A DNA stretch of 64,000 nt from positions 1 to 64,000 of the forward strand of contig JANSYL010000001.1 in NCBI GenBank assembly GCA_024742455.1, given 5' to 3'. A model generated the notes under the pieces. It saw only the letters and a program-made list of their open reading frames with translations, made no database searches and was not told where the DNA came from. Positions within the stretch are counted from its first letter, which is position 1. Each line of letters opens with the position of its first letter. The translations under genes were made by a program, and so were the position numbers. Shown here in pieces: positions 52,400 through 63,149 of this stretch. Source of the stretch: Paracoccaceae bacterium (lineage in GTDB: Bacteria; Pseudomonadota; Alphaproteobacteria; Rhodobacterales; Rhodobacteraceae).

Positions 52400-55180
52400 C
52401 TATTCCGCCGCGACCGGCGCCTTCGCCAGGTCGCGCAGCACGTAATGCAGCACGCCGCCATGTTCGATATATTCGATCTCGATGCCGGTATCGATCCGGC
52501 ATTTCAGCGTGATGTCCTTGCTGGACCCGTCGCTATAGGTGATCGTCGCCGTCACCTCCTGCAGCGGCTGGATGCTGTCGAGACCGTGGATATCCACCGT
52601 CTCGTCGCCCTTCAGACCCAGCGTCTTGCGCGTGTCGCCGCCGGTGAACTCGAACGGGATGACCCCCATGCCCACGAGGTTCGACCGGTGGATCCGCTCG
52701 AAGCTTTCGGCGATCACCGCCTTCACGCCAAGCAGGTTCGTGCCCTTTGCCGCCCAGTCGCGGCTTGATCCGGCCCCGTATTGTTCGCCGCCGAACACCA
52801 CCAGCGGCGTGCCTTCGGCCTGGTAGGCCATCGCCGCCTCGAAGATCGAGGTCTGCTTTCCGTCCGGCCCGAGGGTGTAACCGCCTTCGACCCCGTCCAG
52901 CATCTCGTTCCTGATCCGGATATTGGCGAAGGTGCCGCGCATCATGATCTCGTGATTGCCGCGCCGCGACCCGTAGGAGTTGAACTCGCGCACCGGCACC
53001 TGCCGTTCGATCAGGTACTGGCCCGCAGGCGTCGTGTCCTTGAACGACCCGGCCGGGCTGATGTGGTCGGTGGTGACCATGTCGCCCAGGATCGCCAGAA
53101 CCTTGGCGCCGGTGATGTTCTCGATCGTGCCGGGTTCGGCCCCCATGCCCTGGAAATAGGGCGGGTTCTGCACATAGGTGGAACTGGCGGGCCAGTCATA
53201 GGTCTCGCCGCCCGACACCTTTACCGATTGCCACTTATCGTCGCCCTTGAAGACATCGGCGTATTTCTCGATGAAGGCGGCGCGGGTGACGGTGCGCTCG
53301 ACCAGTTCGGCGATCTCGGCCTGGCTGGGCCAGATGTCTTTCAGGAAAACATCATTGCCATCCTTGTCGACGCCGATCCGGTCGCGGGCGATATCGACAT
53401 TCATGTCACCGACCAGCGCATAGGCCACGACCAGCGGCGGGCTTGCCAGGTAGTTGGCGCGCACATCGGGGCTGATCCGGCCCTCGAAATTGCGGTTGCC
53501 CGACAGAACGCTGACCCCGATCAGGTCATTGTCATTGATGCTTTTCGAAATCTCCGCCTGCAGCGGGCCGGAATTGCCGATGCAGGTGGTGCAGCCATAG
53601 CCCACCAGGTTGAAGCCGACCGCATCCAGATCGTCCTGCAGGCCGGCGGCCTCCAGATAGGCGCTGACCACCTGCGAGCCCGGCGCAAGCGATGTCTTGA
53701 CCCAGGGTTTGCGCGTCAGGCCAAGCGCCCGCGCCTTCTGGGCGACAAGCCCGGCCCCGATCATCACATATGGGTTCGAGGTATTGGTGCAGGACGTGAT
53801 CGAGGCGATGACGATGGACCCGTCATGCAGCTTGTACTCCTCGCCCTCGACCGTGCCCTCGTTATAGCCGCCGTAATGCCCCGGCAGGCAGGACGGCGCG
53901 GCCGCACCGCCCTCGGCATACCATTCCAGCTTGTCCCGGGCATCGGCCTCGGGGACGTTCCGCATGCCCAGCACGACCTTGCGGAACTCGGCGGCGGCAT
54001 CGGTCAGCGCCACGAAATCCTGCGGCCGTTTCGGCCCCGAAATCGCCGGCACGATGGTGCCCATGTCCAGGCTCAGCGTATCGGTGTAGACCGGCGCGTA
54101 ATCGCCGCCGCGCCAGAACCCGTTCTCCTTGGCATAGGCCTCGACCAGCGCCACGGTGGCCTCGTCGCGCCCGGTATTGCGCAGGTAGCGCAGGGTTTCG
54201 CCATCGATCGGGAAGAACCCGCAGGTCGCGCCGTATTCCGGCGCCATGTTGGCGATGGTCGCGCGGTCGGCCAGCGGCAGGGTATCAAGACCCGCACCGT
54301 AGAATTCCACGAACTTGCCCACGACGCCTTTCGCGCGCAGCATCTCGACCACCTTCAGGACAAGGTCGGTGCCGGTGGTGCCCTCGACCATCTGGCCGGT
54401 CAGCTCGAACCCGATCACCTCGGGGATCAGCATGGAGATCGGCTGGCCCAGCATCGCGGCCTCGGCTTCGATCCCGCCGACACCCCAGCCCAGCACGGCG
54501 GCGCCGTTGACCATCGTGGTGTGGCTGTCGGTGCCCACCAGCGTATCCGGGTAAGCGACCATTTCACCGGCCTGGTCCACGTCCGACCACACCGTTTTCG
54601 CCAGGTATTCCAGGTTCACCTGGTGGCAGATGCCGGTGCCCGGGGGCACCACGCGGAAATTGTTGAACGCCGACTGGCCCCATTTCAGGAACACGTAGCG
54701 TTCCATGTTGCGTTCGTATTCGCGGTCCACGTTCATCTGGAAGGCGCGCGGGTTGCCGAATTCGTCGATCATGACCGAATGGTCGATCACCAGATCGACG
54801 GGGTTCAGCGGGTTGATCTTCTGCGGGTCACCGCCCAGCGCCTTGATCCCGTCGCGCATCGCGGCCAGGTCGACCACCGCCGGAACGCCCGTGAAATCCT
54901 GCATCAGCACGCGCGCCGGGCGATAGGCGATCTCACGCGGGTTCTTGCCGCCCTGCGCGGCCCATTCCGAGAACGCCCTGATGTCATCGACGCTGACCGT
55001 CTTGCCATCCTCGAAGCGCAGCATGTTCTCCAGCACCACCTTCAGCGCGGCAGGCAGGCGGCTGAAATCGCCCAGACCGGCGGCTTCGGCGGCCGCGATC
55101 GAGTAATAGGCATAGGATGTATCGCCGACCTTGAGCGTCTTGCGGGTCTTGGCGGTGTCGTGGCCGACGGTAATGGGCAT
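52400..55180 (-). CDS. acnA: Aconitate hydratase A
   Basis: A 926-residue [4Fe-4S] enzyme of the citric acid cycle that isomerises citrate to isocitrate; it is a cytosolic/IRP-type aconitase. The cluster Cys ligands lie in [10 protein letters not shown] and [13 protein letters not shown]. The swivel-domain motif [13 protein letters not shown] is present, as are [16 protein letters not shown] and the N-terminal [11 protein letters not shown]. Length is normal. The gene has its own terminator and faces away from ccmA across a 193-base gap that carries a palindrome. Confidence 0.97.
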   Translation of the reverse strand: MPITVGHDTAKTRKTLKVGDTSYAYYSIAAAEAAGLGDFSRLPAALKVVLENMLRFEDGKTVSVDDIRAFSEWAAQGGKNPREIAYRPARVLMQDFTGVPAVVDLAAMRDGIKALGGDPQKINPLNPVDLVIDHSVMIDEFGNPRAFQMNVDREYERNMERYVFLKWGQSAFNNFRVVPPGTGICHQVNLEYLAKTVWSDVDQAGEMVAYPDTLVGTDSHTTMVNGAAVLGWGVGGIEAEAAMLGQPISMLIPEVIGFELTGQMVEGTTGTDLVLKVVEMLRAKGVVGKFVEFYGAGLDTLPLADRATIANMAPEYGATCGFFPIDGETLRYLRNTGRDEATVALVEAYAKENGFWRGGDYAPVYTDTLSLDMGTIVPAISGPKRPQDFVALTDAAAEFRKVVLGMRNVPEADARDKLEWYAEGGAAAPSCLPGHYGGYNEGTVEGEEYKLHDGSIVIASITSCTNTSNPYVMIGAGLVAQKARALGLTRKPWVKTSLAPGSQVVSAYLEAAGLQDDLDAVGFNLVGYGCTTCIGNSGPLQAEISKSINDNDLIGVSVLSGNRNFEGRISPDVRANYLASPPLVVAYALVGDMNVDIARDRIGVDKDGNDVFLKDIWPSQAEIAELVERTVTRAAFIEKYADVFKGDDKWQSVKVSGGETYDWPASSTYVQNPPYFQGMGAEPGTIENITGAKVLAILGDMVTTDHISPAGSFKDTTPAGQYLIERQVPVREFNSYGSRRGNHEIMMRGTFANIRIRNEMLDGVEGGYTLGPDGKQTSIFEAAMAYQAEGTPLVVFGGEQYGAGSSRDWAAKGTNLLGVKAVIAESFERIHRSNLVGMGVIPFEFTGGDTRKTLGLKGDETVDIHGLDSIQPLQEVTATITYSDGSSKDITLKCRIDTGIEIEYIEHGGVLHYVLRDLAKAPVAAE

Positions 55181-55284
55181 GAAAGCCTCCCTTCATCCGG
55201 TCATGTGGGGCGCATCGTCTCTGGCTCTGCGATGCCACCGGAACGTGTATCGATCAATGGGCCATCGCGTCGCTGCGACACTAT

Positions 55285-55302
55285 TGTATGCAATGGCATA
55301 CA
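55285..55302. promoter_or_regulatory. Palindromic operator-like site between acnA and ccmA
   Basis: TGTATGC-AATG-GCATACA is a perfect inverted repeat with 7-base arms, 105 bases upstream of acnA and 72 bases before ccmA. Its form resembles sites of GntR/FCD-type regulators (TTGTATnnATACAA). The binding protein is unknown. Confidence 0.5.
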
Positions 55303-55373
55303 TTTGGGCAAGGGGCCGCCGTGCTGATCCCCTTTTCCCTGCCCCGGCAATGCGCTACCGCAGGGTCATGGCA

Positions 55374-56000
55374 ATGACCGTGACTGACCTGGCCTGCGCC
55401 CGCGGGCCCGCGCAGGTGCTGGCGGGGGTGACGTTCTCGCTCGCCCCCGGCACGGCGCTGATCCTGCGGGGGCCGAACGGGTCGGGCAAGACGACGCTGC
55501 TCAGAACACTTGCGGGGCTGACCCCGCCGATCGCGGGCCGGATCGAGATGGCCGAGGATGCCGTCGCCTATGCGGGGCATGCCGACGGGATCAAGGCGCA
55601 GCTGACGGTGGCCGAGAACCTCACATTCTGGGCCCGGGTCTTCGGCACCGGTGACATCGGCCCGGCACTGGCAGGTTTCGACCTTGCCGCGCTGGCCGAA
55701 AGGCGCGCGGGCGACATGTCGGCGGGACAGCGGCGGCGGCTGTCGCTGGCGCGGCTGCTGGTCACCGGGCGGCCCGTCTGGTGCCTGGATGAACCCACCG
55801 TGTCGCTCGACACCGCGAATGTTTCGCGGTTCGCGGCAGCCGTAACCGCGCATCTGGCGGCGGGCGGATCGGCCATCATCGCCACCCATATCGATCTCGG
55901 CCTGTCGGCGGCGCAAAGCCTTGACATCACGCCCTTCACCGCCAAGCGCCTGCCTGATACCGACCCGTTCGGCGCCGATTTCGAGGGGGCCGCGCCATGA
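55374..56000 (+). CDS. ccmA: Haem exporter ATP-binding protein CcmA
   Basis: A 208-residue ABC ATPase of the cytochrome c maturation system I, which with CcmB and CcmC helps load haem onto CcmE. Walker A is GPNGSGKTT, the signature is [15 protein letters not shown], and Walker B is [15 protein letters not shown] 55374 has AGGG 8 bases upstream; ATG 55368 is an alternative. It heads ccmABCDG with overlapping stops; ccmE, ccmF and ccmH are not in the window. Confidence 0.95.
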   Translation: MTVTDLACARGPAQVLAGVTFSLAPGTALILRGPNGSGKTTLLRTLAGLTPPIAGRIEMAEDAVAYAGHADGIKAQLTVAENLTFWARVFGTGDIGPALAGFDLAALAERRAGDMSAGQRRRLSLARLLVTGRPVWCLDEPTVSLDTANVSRFAAAVTAHLAAGGSAIIATHIDLGLSAAQSLDITPFTAKRLPDTDPFGADFEGAAP

Positions 56001-56653
56001 TCGCGATCCTCAACCGCGACCTTGCGCTGGCCTTCCGGGCGGGCGGCGGATTCGGCCTTGGCCTGGCCTTTTTCCTCATCTTCGCCACGCTCGTCCCGCT
56101 CGGCATCGGCCCCGATACCGGGCAACTGTCCGGGATTGCGGCGGGCACGCTCTGGCTCGGCGCGCTGCTGGCCTGCCTCCTGTCGCTCGACCGCCTGTTC
56201 CAGCTCGACTGGGAGGATGGCACGCTCGACCTCATCGCCACCGCGCCGGTCCCGCTGGAAGGGGTCGTGCTGATGAAGGCGCTCGCGCATTGGCTGACCA
56301 CGGGTCTGCCGCTGGTGCTGCTGGCGCCGGTCCTCGGCATCCTGCTGAACCTGCCCGGAGCGGCGATGCCCTGGCTGCTGGCCTCGCTGGCCATCGGCAC
56401 CCCCGCGCTCAGCGCGATCGGTGCCTTCGGTGCGGCCCTGACCGTGGGGCTGAAACGGGGCGGGCTTTTGCTGTCGCTTCTGGTGCTGCCGCTTTACGTG
56501 CCGACGCTGATCTTCGGCGCGCTCGCCGTCACCCGTGCCGTCACCGGGCAGGACGCGCTCAGCCCGCTGCTCTACACTGCAGGCATCACGCTCGGTGCGC
56601 TGGCACTTCTGCCCTTCGCCGCTGCCGCCGCCCTCCGCGTCAATCTGCGCTAG
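55997..56653 (+). CDS. ccmB: Haem exporter membrane protein CcmB
   Basis: A 218-residue inner-membrane subunit with six hydrophobic segments. It begins [20 protein letters not shown] and has [29 protein letters not shown], a CcmB hallmark, in its first third; [14 protein letters not shown] follows later. ATGA overlap with ccmA shows translational coupling. Length matches the family (about 220). Confidence 0.95.
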   Translation: MIAILNRDLALAFRAGGGFGLGLAFFLIFATLVPLGIGPDTGQLSGIAAGTLWLGALLACLLSLDRLFQLDWEDGTLDLIATAPVPLEGVVLMKALAHWLTTGLPLVLLAPVLGILLNLPGAAMPWLLASLAIGTPALSAIGAFGAALTVGLKRGGLLLSLLVLPLYVPTLIFGALAVTRAVTGQDALSPLLYTAGITLGALALLPFAAAAALRVNLR

Positions 56654-56708
56654 GCCCGCGCGCCATCGCCATATTGTGACCGCGCCCCTGCCTGCCTAGG
56701 TTCGCGCC

Positions 56709-57440
56709 ATGGCGTCGATCTGGGAATATGCGAACCCGCGCAAGTTCATCACCACGGCGGAGGCGGTGCTGCCTTACGTCACGGTGCTGGCCGCGCTGTG
56801 CTTGGTCACCGGGCTGATCTGGGGGTTCTTCTTCACGCCCGACGATTTCAGGCAGGGATCGACGGTCAAGATCATCTACCTGCATGTCCCGGCGGCGCTG
56901 ATGGCGATCAATGCCTGGCTGATGATGCTGGTCTGTTCGCTGATCTGGGTGATCCGGCGCCACCATGTCAGCGCGCTGGCCGCCAAGGCCGCCGCCCCCG
57001 TGGGCCTCGCCTTCACGGTGATCGCCCTGTTCACCGGTGCGGTCTGGGGGCAGCCGATGTGGGGCACCTGGTGGGAATGGGACCCGCGCCTGACCGCCTT
57101 CCTGATCCTGTTCCTGTTCTATCTCGGCTACGTGGCCCTGTGGGAAGCGGTCGACAACCCCGACAGCGCGGCCGACCTGACCGCGGTCCTTTGCCTCGTC
57201 GGATCGGTCTTCGCCGTCATCTCGCGCTATGCGCTGGTGTTCTGGAACCAGGGCCTGCACCAGGGCGCGACACTGTCGCTGGATGCCGAACAGAACATCG
57301 CCAACGTGTTCTGGTATCCGCTGGTCACGGTGATCGGCGGTTTCGTCTTCCTGTTCATCGCGCTGGTCCTCTACCGGACCCGGACCGAGATCCACCTGCG
57401 CCGGCTCAAGGCGCTGATCGCGCAGGAGCGGATGGCATGA
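56709..57440 (+). CDS. ccmC: Haem exporter membrane protein CcmC
   Basis: A 243-residue inner-membrane protein that binds haem and presents it to CcmE. The tryptophan-rich WWD-type motif GTWWEWDPRLTAFLILF is intact, flanked by the His ligands in IIYLHVPAAL and a downstream NQGLHQGAT. Six hydrophobic segments are present. It starts 55 bases after ccmB and overlaps ccmD (ATGA). Confidence 0.96.
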   Translation: MASIWEYANPRKFITTAEAVLPYVTVLAALCLVTGLIWGFFFTPDDFRQGSTVKIIYLHVPAALMAINAWLMMLVCSLIWVIRRHHVSALAAKAAAPVGLAFTVIALFTGAVWGQPMWGTWWEWDPRLTAFLILFLFYLGYVALWEAVDNPDSAADLTAVLCLVGSVFAVISRYALVFWNQGLHQGATLSLDAEQNIANVFWYPLVTVIGGFVFLFIALVLYRTRTEIHLRRLKALIAQERMA

Positions 57441-57595
57441 TGCCCGATCTGGGACGCTACGCGGTCGAGGTGCTGTCGGCCTATGCCGGGTCGCTTTCCG
57501 TGCTGGCGATCCTCGTCGTGCTCTCGGTGATCCGTGCCCGCCGGGTGCGCGCCCGGCTCGACGCGGTCGAGGCCCGGCGGAAGGACGCGCCATGA
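57437..57595 (+). CDS. ccmD: Haem exporter small subunit CcmD
   Basis: A 52-residue protein with one membrane segment (~11-32, YAVEVLSAYAGSLSVLAILV) and a basic cytoplasmic tail (IRARRVRARLDAVEARRK). This is the typical CcmD form that helps release haem-loaded CcmE. It overlaps ccmC and ccmG by 4 bases each (ATGA), which fixes both ends. Confidence 0.93.
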   Translation: MMPDLGRYAVEVLSAYAGSLSVLAILVVLSVIRARRVRARLDAVEARRKDAP

Positions 57596-58188
57596 GGATC
57601 AACTGGCTGATGGTGCTGCCGCTGGCGCTGACCGTGGGGTTCTTCGGCATCGCGGGCTACCAGCTGACGCGCAATCAGAACGCGCTCAACGAAGGTATCG
57701 ACACCACCGCCCTGCCCTCCAGCCAGGAAGGCCGCCCGGCCCCGGCGATCGCGCTCGGCCCGCTCGGCGACACGGCCCTGCTGACCCGCGGCGACCTTGA
57801 AGGCAACGGGCTGGTGATGGTCAATTTCTGGGCCTCCTGGTGCCCGCCCTGCCGCGCCGAACATCCCGTGCTGACGGAACTGGCCGAGGCGGGAACGCCC
57901 CTTTACGGGATCAATTACCGCGACCGGCGCGATCAGGCGCTGGGCTTTCTGGACGAACTCGGCAACCCCTATGACCGCATCGGCACGGATGACGAGGCGC
58001 GCAACGGGCGCGACTGGGGTGTGGTGGCGATGCCGGAGACCTTCTTCATCGACGACACCGGTACAGTCGTCCTGCATATCCGAGGCCCCGTCACCCGCCG
58101 CGCCCTGCAGGACCGCATCGCCCCGGCCCTGGCCGAAAGGGGGCATGTTTTGCCGGGTGTGCAGGGCACAGGCAGCGCGGCGAACTGA
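57592..58188 (+). CDS. ccmG: Thiol:disulfide interchange protein CcmG (DsbE)
   Basis: A 198-residue membrane-anchored thioredoxin-like protein (anchor ~7-22) with the active site WCPPC, Cys84 and Cys87. It keeps the apocytochrome haem-binding cysteines reduced. The CcmG-specific string GINYRDRRDQALGFLDELGNPY and VVAMPETFFID are present. It is the last gene of the ccm operon here. The periplasmic clients include the di-haem peroxidase at 7489. Confidence 0.95.
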   Translation: MRINWLMVLPLALTVGFFGIAGYQLTRNQNALNEGIDTTALPSSQEGRPAPAIALGPLGDTALLTRGDLEGNGLVMVNFWASWCPPCRAEHPVLTELAEAGTPLYGINYRDRRDQALGFLDELGNPYDRIGTDDEARNGRDWGVVAMPETFFIDDTGTVVLHIRGPVTRRALQDRIAPALAERGHVLPGVQGTGSAAN

Positions 58189-58281
58189 TCAGAGCCGTGC
58201 CGGGGTCCCGATGCGGCTTGTCGCAGATCACTGGGTCAATCTGCCCGGGTCGCCGTCGGGCCAGAGCGCCCCGAACCAGCC

Positions 58282-58779
58282 TCAGTAAATATACCTGATC
58301 TGGTCGGTCCAGAACCGTTCGATGCGTTTGAGCGAATGGTTCACGAGGTCCAGCGCATCGGCACCCAGCACACCATGGCCTTCAAGCCCCCCGGCATGGC
58401 GTTCGAACAAGGCTTCGACCCGGTCGCGCACATCGCGGCCCTTGGCGGTCAGCCGCACGCGCACCGACCGGCGGTCGATCTCGCAGCGTTCATGGTGCAT
58501 GTACCCCATCTCGACCAGTTTCTTGAGATTGTAGGACACGTTCGAGCCCTGGTAATAGCCGCGGCTTTTCAATTCGCCCGCCGTCACCTCGTGATCGCCG
58601 ATATTGAACAGAAGCAGTGCCTGCACCGCGTTGATGTCGATCAGGCCGAGGCGTTCGAATTCATCCTTGATCACGTCGAGCAGCAGGCGATGCAGACGCT
58701 CCACAAGCGACAGCGTGTCGAGATAGGCGCCGATGAACCCGGGGCGGACCGTCGCGAGGGGGGCGTGCATGCTCATCAT
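58282..58779 (-). CDS. MarR-family winged-helix regulator
   Basis: A 165-residue regulator of the MarR type. The DNA-binding region is EVTAGELKSRGYYQGSNVSYNLKKLVEMGYMHHERCEIDRRSVRVRLT (~62-110). It resembles LdtR-like alphaproteobacterial members, which sense small ligands and control cell-wall or stress genes. GGAG lies just before the ATG cluster (58779/58776). It is separate from sdhE, though on the same strand. Confidence 0.88.
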   Translation of the reverse strand: MMSMHAPLATVRPGFIGAYLDTLSLVERLHRLLLDVIKDEFERLGLIDINAVQALLLFNIGDHEVTAGELKSRGYYQGSNVSYNLKKLVEMGYMHHERCEIDRRSVRVRLTAKGRDVRDRVEALFERHAGGLEGHGVLGADALDLVNHSLKRIERFWTDQIRYIY

Positions 58780-58845
58780 CGTCTCCGCAGCATCGGGATT
58801 GTGGGCGACCCTGGCGGAGATTCGGAAAAAAACGGTTAAGCGGGC

Positions 58846-59115
58846 TCAGGCACCGCGCAGCGCCGCGAAATCGGCGGCGACCCGCGCGATCATGCCGGCC
58901 AGATGTGCAGGGGCGGCCTGCTGTCCCGAGACCCATTGGTAAAGGTCCTGATCGGCCTCGGCCAGAAGCGCCTCGAACCCGTCCAGCGTCGCGTCATCGG
59001 CGCCCTCCAGATGGGCGTCGGCCCATCCGCCCAGGATGATGTCCATTTCCTTGATGCCCCGGTGCCAGGCCCGCATCCTCAGCCGCTTCAGCCGCAGCTC
59101 GCGTGTCTCGGCCAT
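58846..59115 (-). CDS. sdhE: Succinate dehydrogenase assembly factor SdhE
   Basis: An 89-residue cytoplasmic factor that helps insert FAD into succinate dehydrogenase. The family motif RLRMRAWHRGIKEMDIILG (the RGxxE type) is present, followed by LLAEADQDLYQWVSGQ. ATG 59115 is preferred; a GTG 6 bases upstream overlaps the XRE stop. It lies immediately after the XRE gene. A run of seven A follows its stop on the plus strand, giving a U-run in its transcript. Confidence 0.9.
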   Translation of the reverse strand: MAETRELRLKRLRMRAWHRGIKEMDIILGGWADAHLEGADDATLDGFEALLAEADQDLYQWVSGQQAAPAHLAGMIARVAADFAALRGA

Positions 59116-59117
59116 GC

Positions 59118-59534
59118 TCACCGCCCCTGTGACAGCGCCAGGCGCAGCCGCTTCTCCAGCCGCCCCAGTTCCTCGGCCCCGCGCGCCTGCGACACTTTCA
59201 GCCGCCGCAGGTCCGACAGGATCGCCGACATGTCCTCGGGCACCGGTTCCACCGTCTCGGGGCTGTCCAGCCCGTCCCCCTCACCCGACAGAAGCCACAT
59301 GATCGACACCCCCAGCATGCCGGCCAGCATCTGCAGCTTGTTGGCCCGCGGCTCGGACTGGTCGTTTTCCCAGGACCGGATCGACTTGACCCGCACGCCG
59401 AGCCGCTTGGCAAGTGCTGCCTGGCTCAGCCCGGCGGCTTCGCGCGCCCCGGTCATGCGGTCGCCGAAAGTGGTGGTCTCGGCGTCGAACCACGCGCCTC
59501 CCTCTTCGAACGTCGCGCCGTTGTCGTCTGACAT
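59118..59534 (-). CDS. XRE-family HTH protein
   Basis: A 138-residue protein. Residues ~22-80 form a Cro/C1 helix-turn-helix (MTGAREAAGLSQAALAKRLGVRVKSIRSWENDQSEPRANKL), with a C-terminal helical tail (DMSAILSDLRRLKVSQARGAEELGRLEKRL) that could oligomerise. It lies directly upstream of sdhE with adjoining ends. A regulatory role for succinate-dehydrogenase assembly is only a guess from this pairing. Confidence 0.88.
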   Translation of the reverse strand: MSDDNGATFEEGGAWFDAETTTFGDRMTGAREAAGLSQAALAKRLGVRVKSIRSWENDQSEPRANKLQMLAGMLGVSIMWLLSGEGDGLDSPETVEPVPEDMSAILSDLRRLKVSQARGAEELGRLEKRLRLALSQGR

Positions 59535-59600
59535 GGATCATCCTTCCTGCCCGCTTGATTGCAGGGCGGGGGCACCCTAAGCATGGGCCGCTGCCCCTGA

Positions 59601-60860
<1,260 letters not shown>

Positions 60861-60913
60861 GAAGGCACGTTCGGCGCTGCCCCGCCAAACCGGCCGATGT
60901 CTGATCTGCGGAC

Positions 60914-61999
60914 CTAGCGGACCCGATCCGATTTCGCATTCACGGCGCTGCGCACCAACTTGCCAAAGGCACGGTCCTTCTCGCGACGCTCGGCAAGGCT
61001 TGCGGAATTGAAGGCGTCCTCTGCCTGCAGCTTGCGCCAGCGCAAAAGCCGTGAAGGGTCGATCCGACCATCCCCGACTGCCGCCTGAACAGCGCAGCCC
61101 GGCTCGGTCTCGTGCTGGCAATCCTTGAAGCGGCATTGGGCAGAAAGGGCTTCGATGTCATCGAACACATCCGCGATGCCCGTGGCGGCATCGGTCAGCT
61201 GCAATTCGCGCATCCCCGGAGTGTCGAGGACGAGGCAGCCATCGGGGGTTACATGCAGTTCGCGCCGGGTCGTGGTGTGCCGGCCTTTGGCGTCATCTGC
61301 CCGGATACCCTGGGTCGCGATGGCCTGCGCGCCGAGAAGCGCGTTGGCAAGGGTCGATTTTCCGACACCGGACGAGCCAAGGAACGCGACCGTGCGGCCC
61401 GGCCTGCACCAGTCGGCCAGCGCCTGCACCGGCTCCCCGCCGCGGGCGTCGAGGTGAACCACGGGCACCCGGCTGGATACGGCTTGGGCCGCTTCGCAAA
61501 AGGGTGCCGGGTTGTCGGTGAGGTCGGCCTTGGTCAGCACGATCACCGGCTCGATCCCGGCCTCGAAGGCCAGGGCCACATACCGCTCCAGCCGGGCGAT
61601 GTTGAAGTCCGCATTGCAAGACGTAACGACGAAGACCGTGTCGATATTGGCCGCGATGAGTTGCACGTCACGACCGGTGCCCGGTGCGCGACGCTTGATC
61701 AGGCTCTTGCGCTCGAACACGCTGCTCGACCTTGGGCGTGCAGGGTCAAACAGCAGCCAGTCGCCGACTGTTGCCTGAGGCCCCGGCGGGATCGTCTCGT
61801 CGATACCATCGCCTGTCACCTGCAGCCCGCTGCGATGCACCGCCGTCACGCGAACCGGCGGTGTCCGGGTCAGCGCCTCTGAATCGATCTGCCGGGCAAA
61901 GAACGGGTCCCACTCTAACCGCTCCAAGGGGCCGGGTTCACGCCGTGTGCGCGGTCTCGAAACGGCACCAGGCAAAAAGGCGGAGTAGTCCCGAACCAT
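60914..61999 (-). CDS. rsgA: Ribosome small-subunit-dependent GTPase RsgA
   Basis: A 361-residue circularly permuted GTPase that checks maturation of the 30S subunit. An OB-fold-like N-terminal domain (~50-110) precedes the GTPase motifs in the order G4 VLTKADL, G1 GSSGVGKST, G3 DTPGMRE. A C-terminal zinc region with Cys and His follows (CRFKDCQHETEPGCAV). ATG 61999 is preferred over two GTG codons just upstream. The protein has a longer N-terminus than E. coli RsgA. It stands alone facing a 0.65 kb gap. Confidence 0.94.
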   Translation of the reverse strand: MVRDYSAFLPGAVSRPRTRREPGPLERLEWDPFFARQIDSEALTRTPPVRVTAVHRSGLQVTGDGIDETIPPGPQATVGDWLLFDPARPRSSSVFERKSLIKRRAPGTGRDVQLIAANIDTVFVVTSCNADFNIARLERYVALAFEAGIEPVIVLTKADLTDNPAPFCEAAQAVSSRVPVVHLDARGGEPVQALADWCRPGRTVAFLGSSGVGKSTLANALLGAQAIATQGIRADDAKGRHTTTRRELHVTPDGCLVLDTPGMRELQLTDAATGIADVFDDIEALSAQCRFKDCQHETEPGCAVQAAVGDGRIDPSRLLRWRKLQAEDAFNSASLAERREKDRAFGKLVRSAVNAKSDRVR

Positions 62000-62313
62000 C
62001 ACCACAGCCTATGATGGCAGAAGCGGAGGACGCAAGATGCCAGGGTCTTGGGAAACATCAATATCGGCACTCAGGCGCAGCTGTCATTGACCCCGCAGAG
62101 ACCCGGCGATCAGAACGCCGGCAAAGCGGTCGACAGTGCAACTCATCCGGTGCGCAGGTCGGGCGCCGGCCCGCCGGGACGGCATCGTCCATGCGGCTTG
62201 AACCGATGGCGCCTCATTGAACGGCCGCGCGCCCTGTGCGTTCAGCGTGCACCGGTCGGCGTGGCGCCCGGACCAGCCGGTTGCACCAAGCATGCTCAGC
62301 CGACTGTCTGCCA

Positions 62314-62356
62314 CCCTTCACCCTTCCTTAACCCCTCCCCGCTACACCCTTCCCCC
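62314..62356 (-). other. G-quadruplex-forming tract
   Basis: Six runs of at least three C on the plus strand (62314-316, 321-323, 332-335, 337-340, 347-349, 352-356) give G-runs on the minus strand. Four of them (332-356) are spaced by loops of 1, 6 and 2 bases, the canonical quadruplex rule. Confidence 0.5.
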
Positions 62357-62601
62357 GTGCGCACGATTTGAGGATGGGTCACGCGGGACCCGGGCCAAGA
62401 CAGCCCCCTCATCGGGCCAAGTCCGGCACCCGCATCCGACCGCCGGCATCCCGGCCCTTCCTGGCCGGGCACGACCTGTCCGCCTTCGGGGCGGGCCCGC
62501 TTCGTCCTTGTCGCAGGACGCATCGAACCACCGCCGGGCACCCGGCCTTCCGCAGGAGCCCCGCACCCTCCGCCCCGGAGCGCCGCCGGGCTGCGCGGGC
62601 T

Positions 62602-62630
62602 TTGACTTGCGCGCGCGCGCCTCATACGGT
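62602..62630 (+). promoter_or_regulatory. Sigma-70-like promoter
   Basis: TTGACT (62602-62607) and TACGGT (62625-62630) are separated by 17 bases and lie 31 bases before the ATG at 62662. The alternating GC spacer is unusual. This is a predicted promoter for the downstream gene. Confidence 0.45.
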
Positions 62631-62661
62631 CACGCGGCCCACAGGACGCAGCCACATCACG

Positions 62662-63078
62662 ATGACCGAGCTTCCCGAATACTATTTCCGCATCCGAGAA
62701 AACGGCGCCGCCGTCTTCCGCGTGTCCACCGACAACCGCCAGCGCCGGATCGAGATGGACGAGATCGCGGTGGTCAACGTCAAGAACGGCAATGTCAAAC
62801 CGCATGGCGCCCATGACCTGACCGCCGAGGAACAGGCGGTGATCGCCGATTGGATGGAAGACCGCCGCGCCGTGCTGGCCGAGCGTGACCTCGACGACAT
62901 CCACCGGGCGGTCGATTACCTCAACCTCACCACCCACTGGGCGCAGTCCCGCGCCTCGGACGCCGACCTTGAGGAAGTGACCGATCGCCTGCTTCTGGCC
63001 ATGCACGACCTGCGCAGCGTGCTGGTGCGCAAGAAGGCCGACCGGCTGATGGCCGGGCGCGACGACGCCGCCGAGTAA
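62662..63078 (+). CDS. Conserved hypothetical protein, rhodobacteral
   Basis: A 138-residue soluble protein starting MTELPEYYFRIRENGAAVFRV. The first part looks beta-rich, and the C-terminal half is helical and charged (LTTHWAQSRASDADLEEVTDRLLLAMHDLRSVLV). It has no Cys and no membrane segment. I recognise it only as a type seen in Rhodobacteraceae without a name. The ATG has no good ribosome site, but a promoter is visible upstream, and the codon pattern is consistent with a real gene. Confidence 0.7.
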   Translation: MTELPEYYFRIRENGAAVFRVSTDNRQRRIEMDEIAVVNVKNGNVKPHGAHDLTAEEQAVIADWMEDRRAVLAERDLDDIHRAVDYLNLTTHWAQSRASDADLEEVTDRLLLAMHDLRSVLVRKKADRLMAGRDDAAE

Positions 63079-63149
63079 GGTGGGGGGCGCTGCACCCGCC
63101 GCCCCGGGGCGGCTTCCCCGGAGGGATTTCCGGCAGGAAAAATGGCCGG

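Larger units (their letters stand above)
62000..62661. other. About 660-base stretch without a clear protein gene
   Basis: It lies between rsgA and the gene at 62662. It contains a C-rich tract (62314-62356), whose complement has G-quadruplex spacing, and a promoter (62602-62630) for the downstream gene. Several open frames cross it but look like frame shadows, and none resembles a family. Confidence 0.55.

Noticed and set aside
52781-55327. An 848-residue plus-strand open frame
   Set aside because: It is antisense to acnA, whose protein is unmistakable; the frame is a His/Arg/Gly-rich shadow.
58826-58832. Run of seven A after sdhE as a full terminator on the minus strand
   Set aside because: Only a 4-bp stem could be found near it, separated by 7 bases, so it was mentioned under sdhE but not called.
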